A stretch of 20,719 nt of DNA from a virus (IMGVR_UViG_3300024517_000133:1-20719); one strand, 5' to 3'. Positions 8,980 to 16,231 are shown, numbered from the stretch's first letter. The notes: generated from the letters alone by a model not told the origin. Numbers and translations are program-made.

Positions 8980-9452
8980 TTCTTGATCTCTTTATCAATC
9001 AGTTTAATCATCTTCTGTCTGAAATGGTCAACCCGGATCATTAACGGGTGATTAGGATTTGCATGAGCACGCATCATTGAGGATACGGTCAGTAGGGATT
9101 TATATTCCTGTATCATCTTGCCTGGGTGTAACGCGAAACGGAGCATGCATGTTTCACGATCGCTAAAATAAAATACCCCGGTGAACAGAGATAGCATTTC
9201 CACAGGGTTATTCATTCCGAATATAGCCACCCCATGGGCTAATCGCTCATTTTCTTTTGTGTAGTACAGGAACGTGTTCTCGCTGCACCAGGCGTGGTTT
9301 TCGTTGACGCTGAGGGCCATACGAGTTTTAAACTCTGCGTGCTGATCTTCAGGTATCCAGTGTTTTATTTGGTCGAAATGAGGATCTATGTCCGACGTCA
9401 AGCAACGGCGACACTCTAGTTTCCTATCAAAGATCTCTTTAAGAACGGGCAT
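8976..9452 (-). CDS. Unassigned 158-aa protein downstream of the ketosynthase
   Basis: I do not recognise this protein with confidence. It is soluble, with a charged N-terminus holding a CRRC pair (residues 14-17), a NENHAWCSENTFLYY segment in the middle, a hydrophobic strand (LAHGVAIFGM), and a helical Lys/Arg-rich C-terminus. It overlaps the ketosynthase stop by 14 bases and ends in an ATGA overlap with the 931-residue virion gene, so its production is tied to both. There is no clear Shine-Dalgarno, which also suggests translational coupling. In size and position just upstream of ejection genes it recalls T7 gp13, a GNAT-fold protein, but the GNAT acetyl-CoA loop is not evident. It might be an acyl-transfer partner for the ACP, a chaperone, or a virion protein. 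All of these are speculation. Confidence 0.55.
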   Translation of the reverse strand: MPVLKEIFDRKLECRRCLTSDIDPHFDQIKHWIPEDQHAEFKTRMALSVNENHAWCSENTFLYYTKENERLAHGVAIFGMNNPVEMLSLFTGVFYFSDRETCMLRFALHPGKMIQEYKSLLTVSSMMRAHANPNHPLMIRVDHFRQKMIKLIDKEIKK

Positions 9453-10287
9453 TTGGTTTCGTTAGCGTAAAAGAGCCATAGTAACCTCCCAGGCCGTTGG
9501 CTACAACCAGGATCCTGCCTCTTATGTTCGAATCGTCCAGTAATAGACAAGTTTCAAGAAGAGCGCTGATCCCTTGGGTGTGCCCTATATGTCCTTTGTA
9601 CTCCAGTGGCGTAGCAAATCTTGCTAAGTCAGCCTCAGCTTCATCATTTGATTTAGTTCCGGTTCCGTGTAGCTTCACATATCCAACTTTGTAGGCAGGA
9701 ATCAGGTTGTTTAAAGTTTCCCGGGTGAACATAAATGGATTAGCGTTATACGCCCAGAGCCACTGTGGCTTGCTAATTTCTATGCCTTTCCCCAACCTCA
9801 TGTATACAAAACCGTCACCACAGGTTACTTTGATACCAAGCTCCTTGAACAGGCGCATTGTGTCCTGGGTGGTACGTTCGTGTCCGATGATAATAATCTC
9901 TTCGACGCCACTCAAATGGTCATAAAGTAGCTCATGAGCACGTTTTATGGCGTGGATAGCAGATGCGCACGTACCATTAACGACTTCCATCGATCGCAGC
10001 AATTCTATATTCTTGAATGTAGAAGCCCACTGATGGGCCACATATGGCGTTGAATCTTTAAGCGCCGGGCGGTATTTTCCCTGGGACACACCAATACCGG
10101 ACTCTGACTGGTCGACCTGGGTCCCAGCTATGTATATAAACGCCGTAGGTACGGTAAGCTCTATGTTTAAATTCGTGAGCTCAATAAATTGTGGAGTTGC
10201 AGGTTTGTTTCGTACCAACTCTGTTATTGCGACGAAGCCTCTATCAGCGTGGGTTCCGTGGAGGTATTGATAATCGATAATCTGCAT
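9439..10287 (-). CDS. Compact beta-ketoacyl-ACP synthase-like enzyme (282 aa)
   Basis: This is a thiolase-fold ketosynthase, the class that condenses an acyl-thioester with a malonyl-ACP. The KAS I/II catalytic triad can be read directly: the nucleophile Cys107 in VNGTCASAIHAI (FabF-type DTACASG), His207 in VKLHGTGTKSNDEAEADL (FabF-type NAHGTSTxxND), and His236 in GHIGHTQGISALLE (FabF-type GHxxGAAG). A Gly-rich C-terminal strand, NGLGGYYGSFTL, matches the GFGGTN element. At 282 residues it is much shorter than the usual 400-420, with less sequence before the Cys and between Cys and His, so this is a reduced enzyme rather than a fragment. It overlaps the ACP gene by 64 bases, which implies coupled translation, though a later start is possible since the Shine-Dalgarno is weak. 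Being next to an ACP strongly supports acyl chemistry. Substrate and product are unknown. Confidence 0.85.
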   Translation of the reverse strand: MQIIDYQYLHGTHADRGFVAITELVRNKPATPQFIELTNLNIELTVPTAFIYIAGTQVDQSESGIGVSQGKYRPALKDSTPYVAHQWASTFKNIELLRSMEVVNGTCASAIHAIKRAHELLYDHLSGVEEIIIIGHERTTQDTMRLFKELGIKVTCGDGFVYMRLGKGIEISKPQWLWAYNANPFMFTRETLNNLIPAYKVGYVKLHGTGTKSNDEAEADLARFATPLEYKGHIGHTQGISALLETCLLLDDSNIRGRILVVANGLGGYYGSFTLTKPNARS

Positions 10288-10517
10288 TGGTTTACAAGGT
10301 CCCGTATGGTTAAAGTTGTGAAGTCCAAGGTAGATAGTGCGTCGGCGTCGATCGGCACATCCTTGAAGATAGGGTAGTCTGACTCTAGCACGGCGATGGT
10401 TATCACTGTGCCCAGGCTATCGAGCTCTGCGTCTTTCCACGTATCTTTCATGGTGACACGAATCCCTTTCTCCTCAATGATTATCTCATTGAGGCGATCG
10501 AGTATTTGTTGTTTCAT
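10224..10517 (-). CDS. Acyl carrier protein-like (97 aa)
   Basis: The 97-residue protein carries an ACP fold signature. The attachment motif is ELDSLGTV with Ser34 as the expected 4'-phosphopantetheine site, followed by an acidic amphipathic helix II (ITIAVLESDYPIF) and a helix IV start (TLTIRDLVNQ) that matches the TTVQAAIDYI region of E. coli ACP. Length and helix spacing agree with bacterial ACPs. The prosthetic group would have to be added by the host's phosphopantetheinyl transferase, because none is visible here. The ATG overlaps the stop of the 235-residue structural gene (TAATG) and the 3' end overlaps the ketosynthase start. The last 15 residues (Thr/Ser/Glu-rich) lie beyond the normal ACP end and are encoded in the overlap. 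As a carrier it would hold the acyl chain for the adjacent ketosynthase. Confidence 0.85.
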   Translation of the reverse strand: MKQQILDRLNEIIIEEKGIRVTMKDTWKDAELDSLGTVITIAVLESDYPIFKDVPIDADALSTLDFTTLTIRDLVNQCRLSIINTSTEPTLIEASSQ

Positions 10518-11224
10518 TATGCCCCGAGATCAGGTGTGGCTGCTGTATTCACTGTGGCGGTGCTGCCAATATCGTCGAGCAGTTCCTGGACCAGAGCGTC
10601 AATTGCGGGCTCGGTAGCTGCATTAGGAACAGTTGCTGTACCAGCAATCGATAATGTAACAGCGTAACCGTCAAACAGCTGCTTGAGGAGTTTCTGTTTG
10701 GTATCACTAGCAAACCCTAAGGTCTGAGCTGCGATAAGGTTGGACTTGTCGTTCAGCAGACCACCGGTTGGATCAACAGTCTGAGCCACTTCAGTTACCT
10801 GCTTCTGTCCTACGAGAGCTATGTCTGCGTAGACTTTGGCAACCTGGCCGATAGTCAGATCGACTTTGTTCTCTGCATCAGTAATCTGGTGATCAATGAG
10901 GCCGGTACCAGTACTTGCGCCAAGGACCAGGTCTCCGTTGACATCAGTCGTTACGCCGAATCCCCACTGCTTTATGACAGTAGCTTCGCCGATCATGGCA
11001 TCTGTAGCAGCTTTATCTTTTTCCAGGAGGAATCCGATAGCTGCTTTTAAAATATCTGCATAGCCCTGGACATAAGCGGCAGCGAACTCAGCTCCGACAA
11101 GACGGCCAGCGTCATACTGTTCCTGAATACGAGTTTCGAATTTCTCGATGAGAACATCCAGAATTCCGGTGCCCTCTGTCGGGGTAATCTCATTTGTGAG
11201 ATCGTCTAGTGATACTGAAGCCAT
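10517..11224 (-). CDS. Helical phage structural protein (235 aa)
   Basis: This is a soluble, mainly helical protein. The N-terminal half is amphipathic (YVQGYADILKAAIGFLLEKD near residues 50-70). The middle has repeated short helices with Gln/Thr/Asp. The C-terminal pattern (IAAQTLGFASDTKQKLLKQL, about 164-183) is one I associate with hypothetical structural proteins encoded downstream of the capsid gene in podoviruses. It follows a 85-base spacer, has AGGAAAA before the ATG, and its stop overlaps the ACP start. It could be a tail-adaptor or internal head protein. I cannot name a specific function. Confidence 0.5.
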   Translation of the reverse strand: MASVSLDDLTNEITPTEGTGILDVLIEKFETRIQEQYDAGRLVGAEFAAAYVQGYADILKAAIGFLLEKDKAATDAMIGEATVIKQWGFGVTTDVNGDLVLGASTGTGLIDHQITDAENKVDLTIGQVAKVYADIALVGQKQVTEVAQTVDPTGGLLNDKSNLIAAQTLGFASDTKQKLLKQLFDGYAVTLSIAGTATVPNAATEPAIDALVQELLDDIGSTATVNTAATPDLGA

Positions 11225-11309
11225 AATTTTTTCCTATTGAATTGGGTTAGTTTACTTTAACGTTAAGAGAAATTCCATTCTTTTAATAAGTCGGTGTTAT
11301 CATGAATAA

Positions 11310-11675
11310 TCACGGAGCAGATGGCGGAATAACTTGTGGGCCCTGAGTCAAGCTCGGAGCAGCACCAGTAATTACGTGAGCCGGGGGAATTACGGAAAAT
11401 ATTTCACGGTGTGCGTTCACAACGTGTACGGCATTTGTTCCGATAGACAAGGTTGCCTGGTAAAGACCTACGTCAGCCAGAGTCAGATCGTACGTAACTA
11501 TGCCTTGTACAGTTGCTGTGGGAGCAACATAGGTTGTGATCCCATCATCGGTATAAGCAGCAACGCCGTTTGGCGCTACCAGAGTGATATCAAAATCTGC
11601 TTTCACTGGTGGTGCGCCCGTAGGATTGATATACCAGGTAATGGTTATCGTGCTGTCTTTTGCGTAAAAACTCAT
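11310..11675 (-). CDS. Ig-like beta-sandwich virion protein, paralogue B (121 aa)
   Basis: A small beta-rich protein with no signal peptide. Its first 95 residues align end to end with the 95-residue protein at 12712-12999: ITITWYINPTGAPP against ITITWILAPTDTPL, then TTYVAPTATVQGIVTYDLT against VNYVAPTALFAGSIQYLWT, then VGLYQATLSIG against PGHYQIFLTCG. This copy has an extra Pro-rich tail of about 25 residues (GPQVIPPSAP). The alternating strand pattern with Trp and Tyr core residues suggests an Ig-like sandwich, as in phage decoration or fibre-attached domains. The ATG overlaps the stop of the beta-propeller gene. A virion surface role is inferred. Confidence 0.6.
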   Translation of the reverse strand: MSFYAKDSTITITWYINPTGAPPVKADFDITLVAPNGVAAYTDDGITTYVAPTATVQGIVTYDLTLADVGLYQATLSIGTNAVHVVNAHREIFSVIPPAHVITGAAPSLTQGPQVIPPSAP

Positions 11676-12715
11676 AATTTAAAAACTACACGATTAAGGA
11701 GCGCCTCTTGTGTGATTACAGCAAAACTATTAGCCGGCATGCCAGGGTCTCTTTGCCCACCAATTAGATAAGAATCTGGTAACGAGGAAGGAAAAAGTTC
11801 GAATCCTTCGAATGGGGTTGTAGCGTCGTGAACCCAATTTATTGCGTCATCAGAGGATAGTATAGGGTTTGTAGCGTCTTGGCACACTGCGTACCATTTG
11901 GCTTCACCAGGGAAGTATTTTATAAACAGTAACGCGTTAGCTCGACTATCCCCGGTTAAACTGTACCCATTCCATATCCCAGGACTTGTCATCAATGCAG
12001 CGTCCCAGGAACTACTAAAAGCTACTGTTTTTACACCGTCAGTAGCTATGTGATTCATATTCGGTAAGCTAGGCCATAAGGTGCCATCAGCAAATAACGT
12101 AAAGTCGGACATCGTCTGATTCGTGGTTCCGCTGTAGATACTTCGTTCTTGTCCCATACTTAAAAAGGTAGTACCAGCAAAGCCTGGCGGGCTTTCTATC
12201 CAATCGTAAAACCCTACTTCAGGGAATGTCTGTAGTAGACCACGATCGAGCCAATTTACCCCACCATCAATTGAGTACCAGCCATGCTCCCTACCCATAT
12301 AGAACACATCCTTTTCTTTAAGGTATGTGATGTAGCTGGCTATTCTTAATGGGCCGCTTGGTACGGTAGTAGCAGCAATCCAGGTAATTCCGTCAGTTGA
12401 GTGCCAAGCTTCTCTTCCGTAGTACGTAGTCATTACCCATTTACCATTGCCGTAAGCAATGTGCGGGTTTTTCGGTGTGTCAGTAACCATGGCCTGGGCA
12501 TGGAAAGTCCAGCTATCAAAGTTCATACCGGTGGTAACGAATACGCCCCACCCACCAGCGTTTTGCCGGCCAGCTATAACGAATTTAGTTCCGTCGGTAG
12601 CTATACTCCACATCTCGACTTCAGTAGTGCTAGAGCCAAACTCTAATTCAACAGGCGCTGGTATAATGGAAGCAGGGCCTAAGGCTATAAGTGATGGTTG
12701 TGTGGTTAAGCTCAT
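11672..12715 (-). CDS. Beta-propeller (BNR/Asp-box-like) virion protein (347 aa)
   Basis: The protein contains recurring units in which a short strand is followed by an Asp-box-like turn: HSTDGITW (about 105-112), SIDGGVNW (148-155) and SSDDAINW (287-294). Each is preceded by an aromatic strand such as GNGKWVMTTYYG or FYMGREHGWY. This is the repeat pattern of BNR/sialidase-type beta propellers, which phages use in tail-fibre, decoration and receptor-binding proteins. No catalytic sialidase arginine triad can be assigned, so a binding role is more likely than an enzymatic one. It sits between two paralogous Ig-like genes with ATGA overlaps on both sides, which suggests the three proteins are made together and possibly assembled together. 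Confidence 0.65.
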   Translation of the reverse strand: MSLTTQPSLIALGPASIIPAPVELEFGSSTTEVEMWSIATDGTKFVIAGRQNAGGWGVFVTTGMNFDSWTFHAQAMVTDTPKNPHIAYGNGKWVMTTYYGREAWHSTDGITWIAATTVPSGPLRIASYITYLKEKDVFYMGREHGWYSIDGGVNWLDRGLLQTFPEVGFYDWIESPPGFAGTTFLSMGQERSIYSGTTNQTMSDFTLFADGTLWPSLPNMNHIATDGVKTVAFSSSWDAALMTSPGIWNGYSLTGDSRANALLFIKYFPGEAKWYAVCQDATNPILSSDDAINWVHDATTPFEGFELFPSSLPDSYLIGGQRDPGMPANSFAVITQEALLNRVVFKL

Positions 12716-12999
12716 GACGGAAACACCCAGAAATCTTTCTTATCTTTGATTGTGTAAGCAGCCGCAACGCCACAAGTTAGGAAGATCTGGTAGTGGCCAG
12801 GCTGAGCTGGAGTCCAGAGATATTGAATACTGCCGGCGAATAGTGCGGTCGGCGCCACATAGTTTACAATTGCGGCATCCGTATAAGTCCCGTCCAAGCC
12901 GGATGGGACAAACCTGATATCATAATCAGTAGCCGCTAACGGAGTATCAGTGGGTGCAAGGATCCACGTAATGGTTATTTCGTTGCCGGCTATATACAT
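12712..12999 (-). CDS. Ig-like beta-sandwich virion protein, paralogue A (95 aa)
   Basis: This is the shorter of two paralogues flanking the beta-propeller gene (see 11310-11675 for the aligned segments). It has the same strand order and the shared cores ITITW, DYDIRFVP and NYVAPTA, but lacks the Pro-rich tail. It contains one cysteine (LTCGVAAAY) that is absent from the partner. No signal peptide or membrane segment is seen. Overlap with the downstream gene (ATGA) implies co-translation. It is probably a small virion-surface or adaptor domain, inferred from fold pattern and location. Confidence 0.6.
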   Translation of the reverse strand: MYIAGNEITITWILAPTDTPLAATDYDIRFVPSGLDGTYTDAAIVNYVAPTALFAGSIQYLWTPAQPGHYQIFLTCGVAAAYTIKDKKDFWVFPS

Positions 13000-13013
13000 T
13001 CACGAATTCTACC

Positions 13014-13568
13014 TTAGTCAGGTTGCTTTTGCGAATAGCTGATTGCATATTTTTTAACTCGAACAGGTGTTTTATTACCGGTACGTTTGCCTCCGACAAC
13101 TTCGTCTTTGTGAAGAGTCATAGTGCAAGCTGCAGCAATCTTTATCAAAGCTACTTCGAGTTCGACTGGTATATCCAGGGGAACCATACGCGCCATACCA
13201 AAATATTGGTTTTCAAAACTCAGGTAAGCGGTCGTAGTGACGTTATTATCACGAGGATCTTTATTCGTAATAGTAACAATCTGCTTTTTGAAAGATGCTA
13301 TTTTCTGTTCTTTCACGTATTTACGACGTTGAAGGGCGGTAGATCTCAAAGCTTCTCGATGAGTCTCTTTGGCATTGATGTTGATATCTTTGATGCTTTC
13401 TTCAGGTTCTGCTTTAACGGCAGGTCCTGCAGGAGCAGCGGAGGTATCAGGAACAGGCAAACCTTGGGCTTCGGCCAGTAGGGCTTTCAGCTTAATGTTA
13501 GAAATATTGCCAGGGAATTTGAGCTCAAGGTCTTGAGCATCAGCGATCATTTTTTCACGTTCAGTCAT
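13014..13568 (-). CDS. Virion protein with N-terminal HeH/LEM-like motif (184 aa)
   Basis: The ATG at 13568 gives a protein beginning MTEREKMIADAQDLELKF. An ATG 49 codons upstream is also in frame, but it would read back through the hairpin and into the end of the capsid gene, producing an Arg/Cys-rich stretch unlike a phage protein, so I reject it. Residues 6-30 fit the phage HeH/LEM-like motif (FPGNISNIKLKALLAEAQGL). A Pro/Ala-rich linker follows, then a basic helical and beta region ending KKYAISYSQKQ. Proteins with this C-terminal layout occur near the capsid gene in podoviruses, but I know of no assigned function. It is the first gene after the capsid gene and its hairpin. Confidence 0.55.
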   Translation of the reverse strand: MTEREKMIADAQDLELKFPGNISNIKLKALLAEAQGLPVPDTSAAPAGPAVKAEPEESIKDININAKETHREALRSTALQRRKYVKEQKIASFKKQIVTITNKDPRDNNVTTTAYLSFENQYFGMARMVPLDIPVELEVALIKIAAACTMTLHKDEVVGGKRTGNKTPVRVKKYAISYSQKQPD

Positions 13569-13604
13569 GGTATTAAATCCCGTAGGTTGTTTAATTAAAT
13601 AGGA

Positions 13605-13623
13605 GGCCCCCATTACAGGGGCC
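13605..13623 (-). terminator. Hairpin downstream of the major capsid gene
   Basis: A perfect 6-bp GC stem (GGCCCC / GGGGCC) with a 7-base loop lies 26 bases beyond the capsid stop codon on the transcribed strand. The following bases, TCCTATTTAATT, are only moderately T-rich. It may be a weak or leaky terminator, or a processing or stability hairpin, separating abundant capsid mRNA from downstream accessory genes. Confidence 0.5.
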
Positions 13624-13648
13624 ACCGTTGTACTTGTTACGCTACGAC

Positions 13649-14944
13649 TTATGCAGAGGCACAAACGTAGATTTTCAGCAAACGCTCTTCGCGCAGGATT
13701 ATTCCTGCATACCACATGTTGTAGCTGAAGAAGCCCTGAGTGCCGTAAGGGTTACTAAGCTCGATCTTGCTCGGCGCCTGGGCGTTGAACTTGATCTTGC
13801 CGTTGCCTTTAAGGCCGACAGTTGCAAATGAACCCTTGGTAGGGAACAGGATTGGGAAAACGTCAAGACGCTCTTCACCAGTGGCGTACTCAGTCAAGCC
13901 AAGGAATGTATCCAGGGCTGTGGCTTCGGCAGAAGTCAGAACGGTACTAGACAATGTACCAACGTAAGCACCGTCACCAGGAACGACAGTAGAGGGAGTT
14001 AACCCGCCAGCGCCTTCATAGATAACAGCAGATTCAGACTCAATGAAACGAACATCGTTCATTGCACCAACTTCGCCTTCAGCCAGGTTAGTGGCATCAG
14101 CGTATTTGTATGCCGGAATATAAGCATACTCGGTGCTGTCAGCTGAAGTTGTGCCAGTAGCACGAACAACATCTTCCAGGTCGAATTTCACTTCTGCGCC
14201 GATTATGGCGTAGAAAGCTTTGTTGATAACGCGAGTATCAATCTTGGTAGAACCAGTAACGATTGAAGTGTTCTTCTGAGCACGGTTACGAACCAGCTTC
14301 TTGGTAGCGGTACGAATCAGGTCATAGCTAACTTTAGCCAGGCCATCATTGTCGCCATCTACGCCGGCTTGCAAGTCACCAAGGTCATCACCCAAATCTT
14401 CGATAGCTGCAGCAGCACCAACGAAAACGATGTTGGTAGTGGTGAGCATGTCGAGCTGGATCAGATCTTCCGCTCTGCGGTTAGCCAGGAGGCCAAGCTC
14501 TTCGCGGTAATGTACCTGTACCATGTCCTCTGCGAACATATCGACTTCGTCGGTGAAGTCAATCATTTCGCCATAACGCGCGAAATCAGTTTGGATAGTT
14601 ACTTTGGTGATGTTCTGCTTGTTAACAGCTCCATCGCCTTCAGCAAGCTCTGCACCGACCAGGCCGGTAGAAACATCAACGATGTTCCGGGCTTGCAAGT
14701 AGCCTTTAGCAGCGAAATCAGGATCAGTGGTTAACCGATCGAAGATGTGCAGCCACTTCGAGACTTTGTAAGTGGTACCCATTTTAAGGGGCATGGATCT
14801 ACGATCTGCAAACTGTGCGTACACAGCAATTGCGTTAGCGGCTTTGACACCAGCTTTGTCGTAGTAATGAATGACAGTGTTCTGTCCGTGTGTCGAGTCG
14901 CCTGTCGCACGGGAAGTTACACCATAAAAGTTTGTAACGGCCAT
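13649..14944 (-). CDS. Major capsid protein, N4-gp56-like family (431 aa)
   Basis: The N-terminal third has the HK97-fold pattern typical of N4-gp56-type capsids: FADRRSMPLKMGTTYKVSKW (about 45-64), then a helix and strand region with DFARYGEMIDFTDEVDMFAE (about 120-139) and a conserved spine helix (REELGLLANRRAEDL). A predicted E-loop and A-domain follow, and the C-terminus ends with aromatic strands (GFFSYNMWYAGIILREERLL). Length suits the family (about 400-430). It lies directly after the acidic scaffold, has the strongest ribosome site in the window, and is followed by a hairpin, all consistent with high-level production. Several hundred copies would form the head shell. Confidence 0.88.
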   Translation of the reverse strand: MAVTNFYGVTSRATGDSTHGQNTVIHYYDKAGVKAANAIAVYAQFADRRSMPLKMGTTYKVSKWLHIFDRLTTDPDFAAKGYLQARNIVDVSTGLVGAELAEGDGAVNKQNITKVTIQTDFARYGEMIDFTDEVDMFAEDMVQVHYREELGLLANRRAEDLIQLDMLTTTNIVFVGAAAAIEDLGDDLGDLQAGVDGDNDGLAKVSYDLIRTATKKLVRNRAQKNTSIVTGSTKIDTRVINKAFYAIIGAEVKFDLEDVVRATGTTSADSTEYAYIPAYKYADATNLAEGEVGAMNDVRFIESESAVIYEGAGGLTPSTVVPGDGAYVGTLSSTVLTSAEATALDTFLGLTEYATGEERLDVFPILFPTKGSFATVGLKGNGKIKFNAQAPSKIELSNPYGTQGFFSYNMWYAGIILREERLLKIYVCASA

Positions 14945-14949
14945 AATAG

Positions 14950-14955
14950 CCTCCT
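14950..14955 (-). promoter_or_regulatory. Strong Shine-Dalgarno of the capsid gene
   Basis: AGGAGG lies five bases before the capsid ATG. It is the only perfect six-base match seen before a head gene here and agrees with the need for abundant capsid protein. Confidence 0.75.
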
Positions 14956-14968
14956 AATCAAAGTTTAA

Positions 14969-16231
14969 TTAAATTGAAGACCCGATTTTTTCTTTATACC
15001 AGGCTTCGTAAGCTTCATCGTCATCGTCTAAATAATCGATGACACCTTTGCGGTCTGCTCTTGTTCTAGAAGAGGAGGCAGCCCGCTTTTTTTCGGCTTC
15101 AGATGATGCCTTATCAAACTTTGAATCTGCTGATTGTGCGTCCGAGTTAAGCTCGTCTACTTTGTTTTGGCCTTCCTTCTCTTTGTGGAGGGCCTCTACT
15201 TTGAGCCTAAGTTGTTCGCCTGCAAGCATGTAGTATTCAATGTCAGACTTGGAATTTCCATCAAGCACTTTCATTTTCATCGCAGCTGGTGCTACTTTAT
15301 CATACACACCATTTACGATATCGTTATGCAGCCCCGTTATCATGTTCGGATTCTCTGCAATCATCCTTCGAGAAGTATCATCCCACTGGTTGTCAATGAC
15401 ATCCGTAGTGATTTTGAACTCCTTATCGTTTTGTATCTTACCAGTTATTTCCTCAATATCCAGTTGTGTTTCATTTTTTCCGTAATTAGTTTGTATGTAC
15501 GGAGCTTCGTCGTCTTCGTCTTTGGTCAGGTCATACGCATCTACCTTGGCCACTTCCAACAGTTTTTTGATGGCACCTTTGTCGCCTTTAAGCGCATCTA
15601 TGGCCAGGTTCAGGCTATCGTGTGTGATGCCTTCCTGCTCCAGAGCAGAGATCATTTTCCGGTACGGAGCGATCTTCTGCATTTTTTGGGTGTAATTCAT
15701 GGCCTGGCCAAAGACAGTCTCGAACTGCTCGAGTATTTCTTCGTCAGTGAAGGTGAAGTCCTGGTTATTGGCTTTGAATGTACGGGTTCCGGTCGGCTCT
15801 TCTTCCTTATCGTCCGCTTTTTCATCAGATTTGGCGTCTTCCGCAATCTGCTCATCTGTTAAAGGGTTGCCTTCATCGTCGACACCTGCCGCCTTGTTCG
15901 CTGCTTTGTTAGCAGTTTCAATGGCAGCATCGGCTATATCCGCGGCTTCCTTCGCAGCCTTGGCATCGCCAGTCAGCTCGTCTTTTTCATCCGTTTCCAG
16001 GTTTTCATCATCTGCATCACCAGGTTTTAAGGCATCCAATTCCTCGTCATCGTCCTTTTTGTCACCCTTATCATCAAGGACGTCAACCAGAACTTCTGAC
16101 TCCAGGGGTGGCAAATCTTCTTCGGCCACACCTTCTTCACGGCGGATATCACGAAGTGCTTCGAGAGGCTCCTTATCATTATTCATGATGTCGTCGGCGA
16201 TTTCTTCGTCAGTAAGTTCTGGTTTAGGCAT
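14969..16231 (-). CDS. Acidic scaffolding-type protein (420 aa)
   Basis: The N-terminal 150 residues are extremely Asp/Glu-rich with Lys and Ala (for example DDKGDKKDDDEELDALK) and probably disordered. A folded module follows (about 145-210: TFKANNQDFTFTDEEILEQF, then a helix FGQAMNYTQKMQKIAPYRK). The C-terminus is a Lys/Glu helical coil with Ser- and Arg-rich patches ending near YEAWYKEKIGSSI. High charge, helical content, and location between portal and major capsid are the hallmarks of phage head scaffolds. The basic, helical C-terminus would be the usual capsid-binding end. GGAG lies upstream of the ATG. Confidence is good for the role, although scaffolds are not recognisable by conserved residues. 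Confidence 0.72.
   Translation of the reverse strand: MPKPELTDEEIADDIMNNDKEPLEALRDIRREEGVAEEDLPPLESEVLVDVLDDKGDKKDDDEELDALKPGDADDENLETDEKDELTGDAKAAKEAADIADAAIETANKAANKAAGVDDEGNPLTDEQIAEDAKSDEKADDKEEEPTGTRTFKANNQDFTFTDEEILEQFETVFGQAMNYTQKMQKIAPYRKMISALEQEGITHDSLNLAIDALKGDKGAIKKLLEVAKVDAYDLTKDEDDEAPYIQTNYGKNETQLDIEEITGKIQNDKEFKITTDVIDNQWDDTSRRMIAENPNMITGLHNDIVNGVYDKVAPAAMKMKVLDGNSKSDIEYYMLAGEQLRLKVEALHKEKEGQNKVDELNSDAQSADSKFDKASSEAEKKRAASSSRTRADRKGVIDYLDDDDEAYEAWYKEKIGSSI

Noticed and set aside
8976-9452. Firm call of the 158-residue protein as a GNAT or RTX-type acyltransferase
   Set aside because: Neither the GNAT acetyl-CoA loop nor an alignment to HlyC-type catalytic residues could be seen; kept only as a hypothesis.
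11225-11309. Promoter or terminator in the 85-base gap before the 235-residue gene
   Set aside because: It contains a 10-base palindrome (TTAACGTTAA) but no convincing -35/-10 pair and no GC-rich stem, so I do not call a site.
13569-13715. Upstream start of the HeH/LEM-like gene that adds 49 residues
   Set aside because: The extension overlaps the capsid 3' end and the hairpin, is Arg/Cys-rich, and the ATG at 13568 gives a protein that begins directly before the HeH-like motif.
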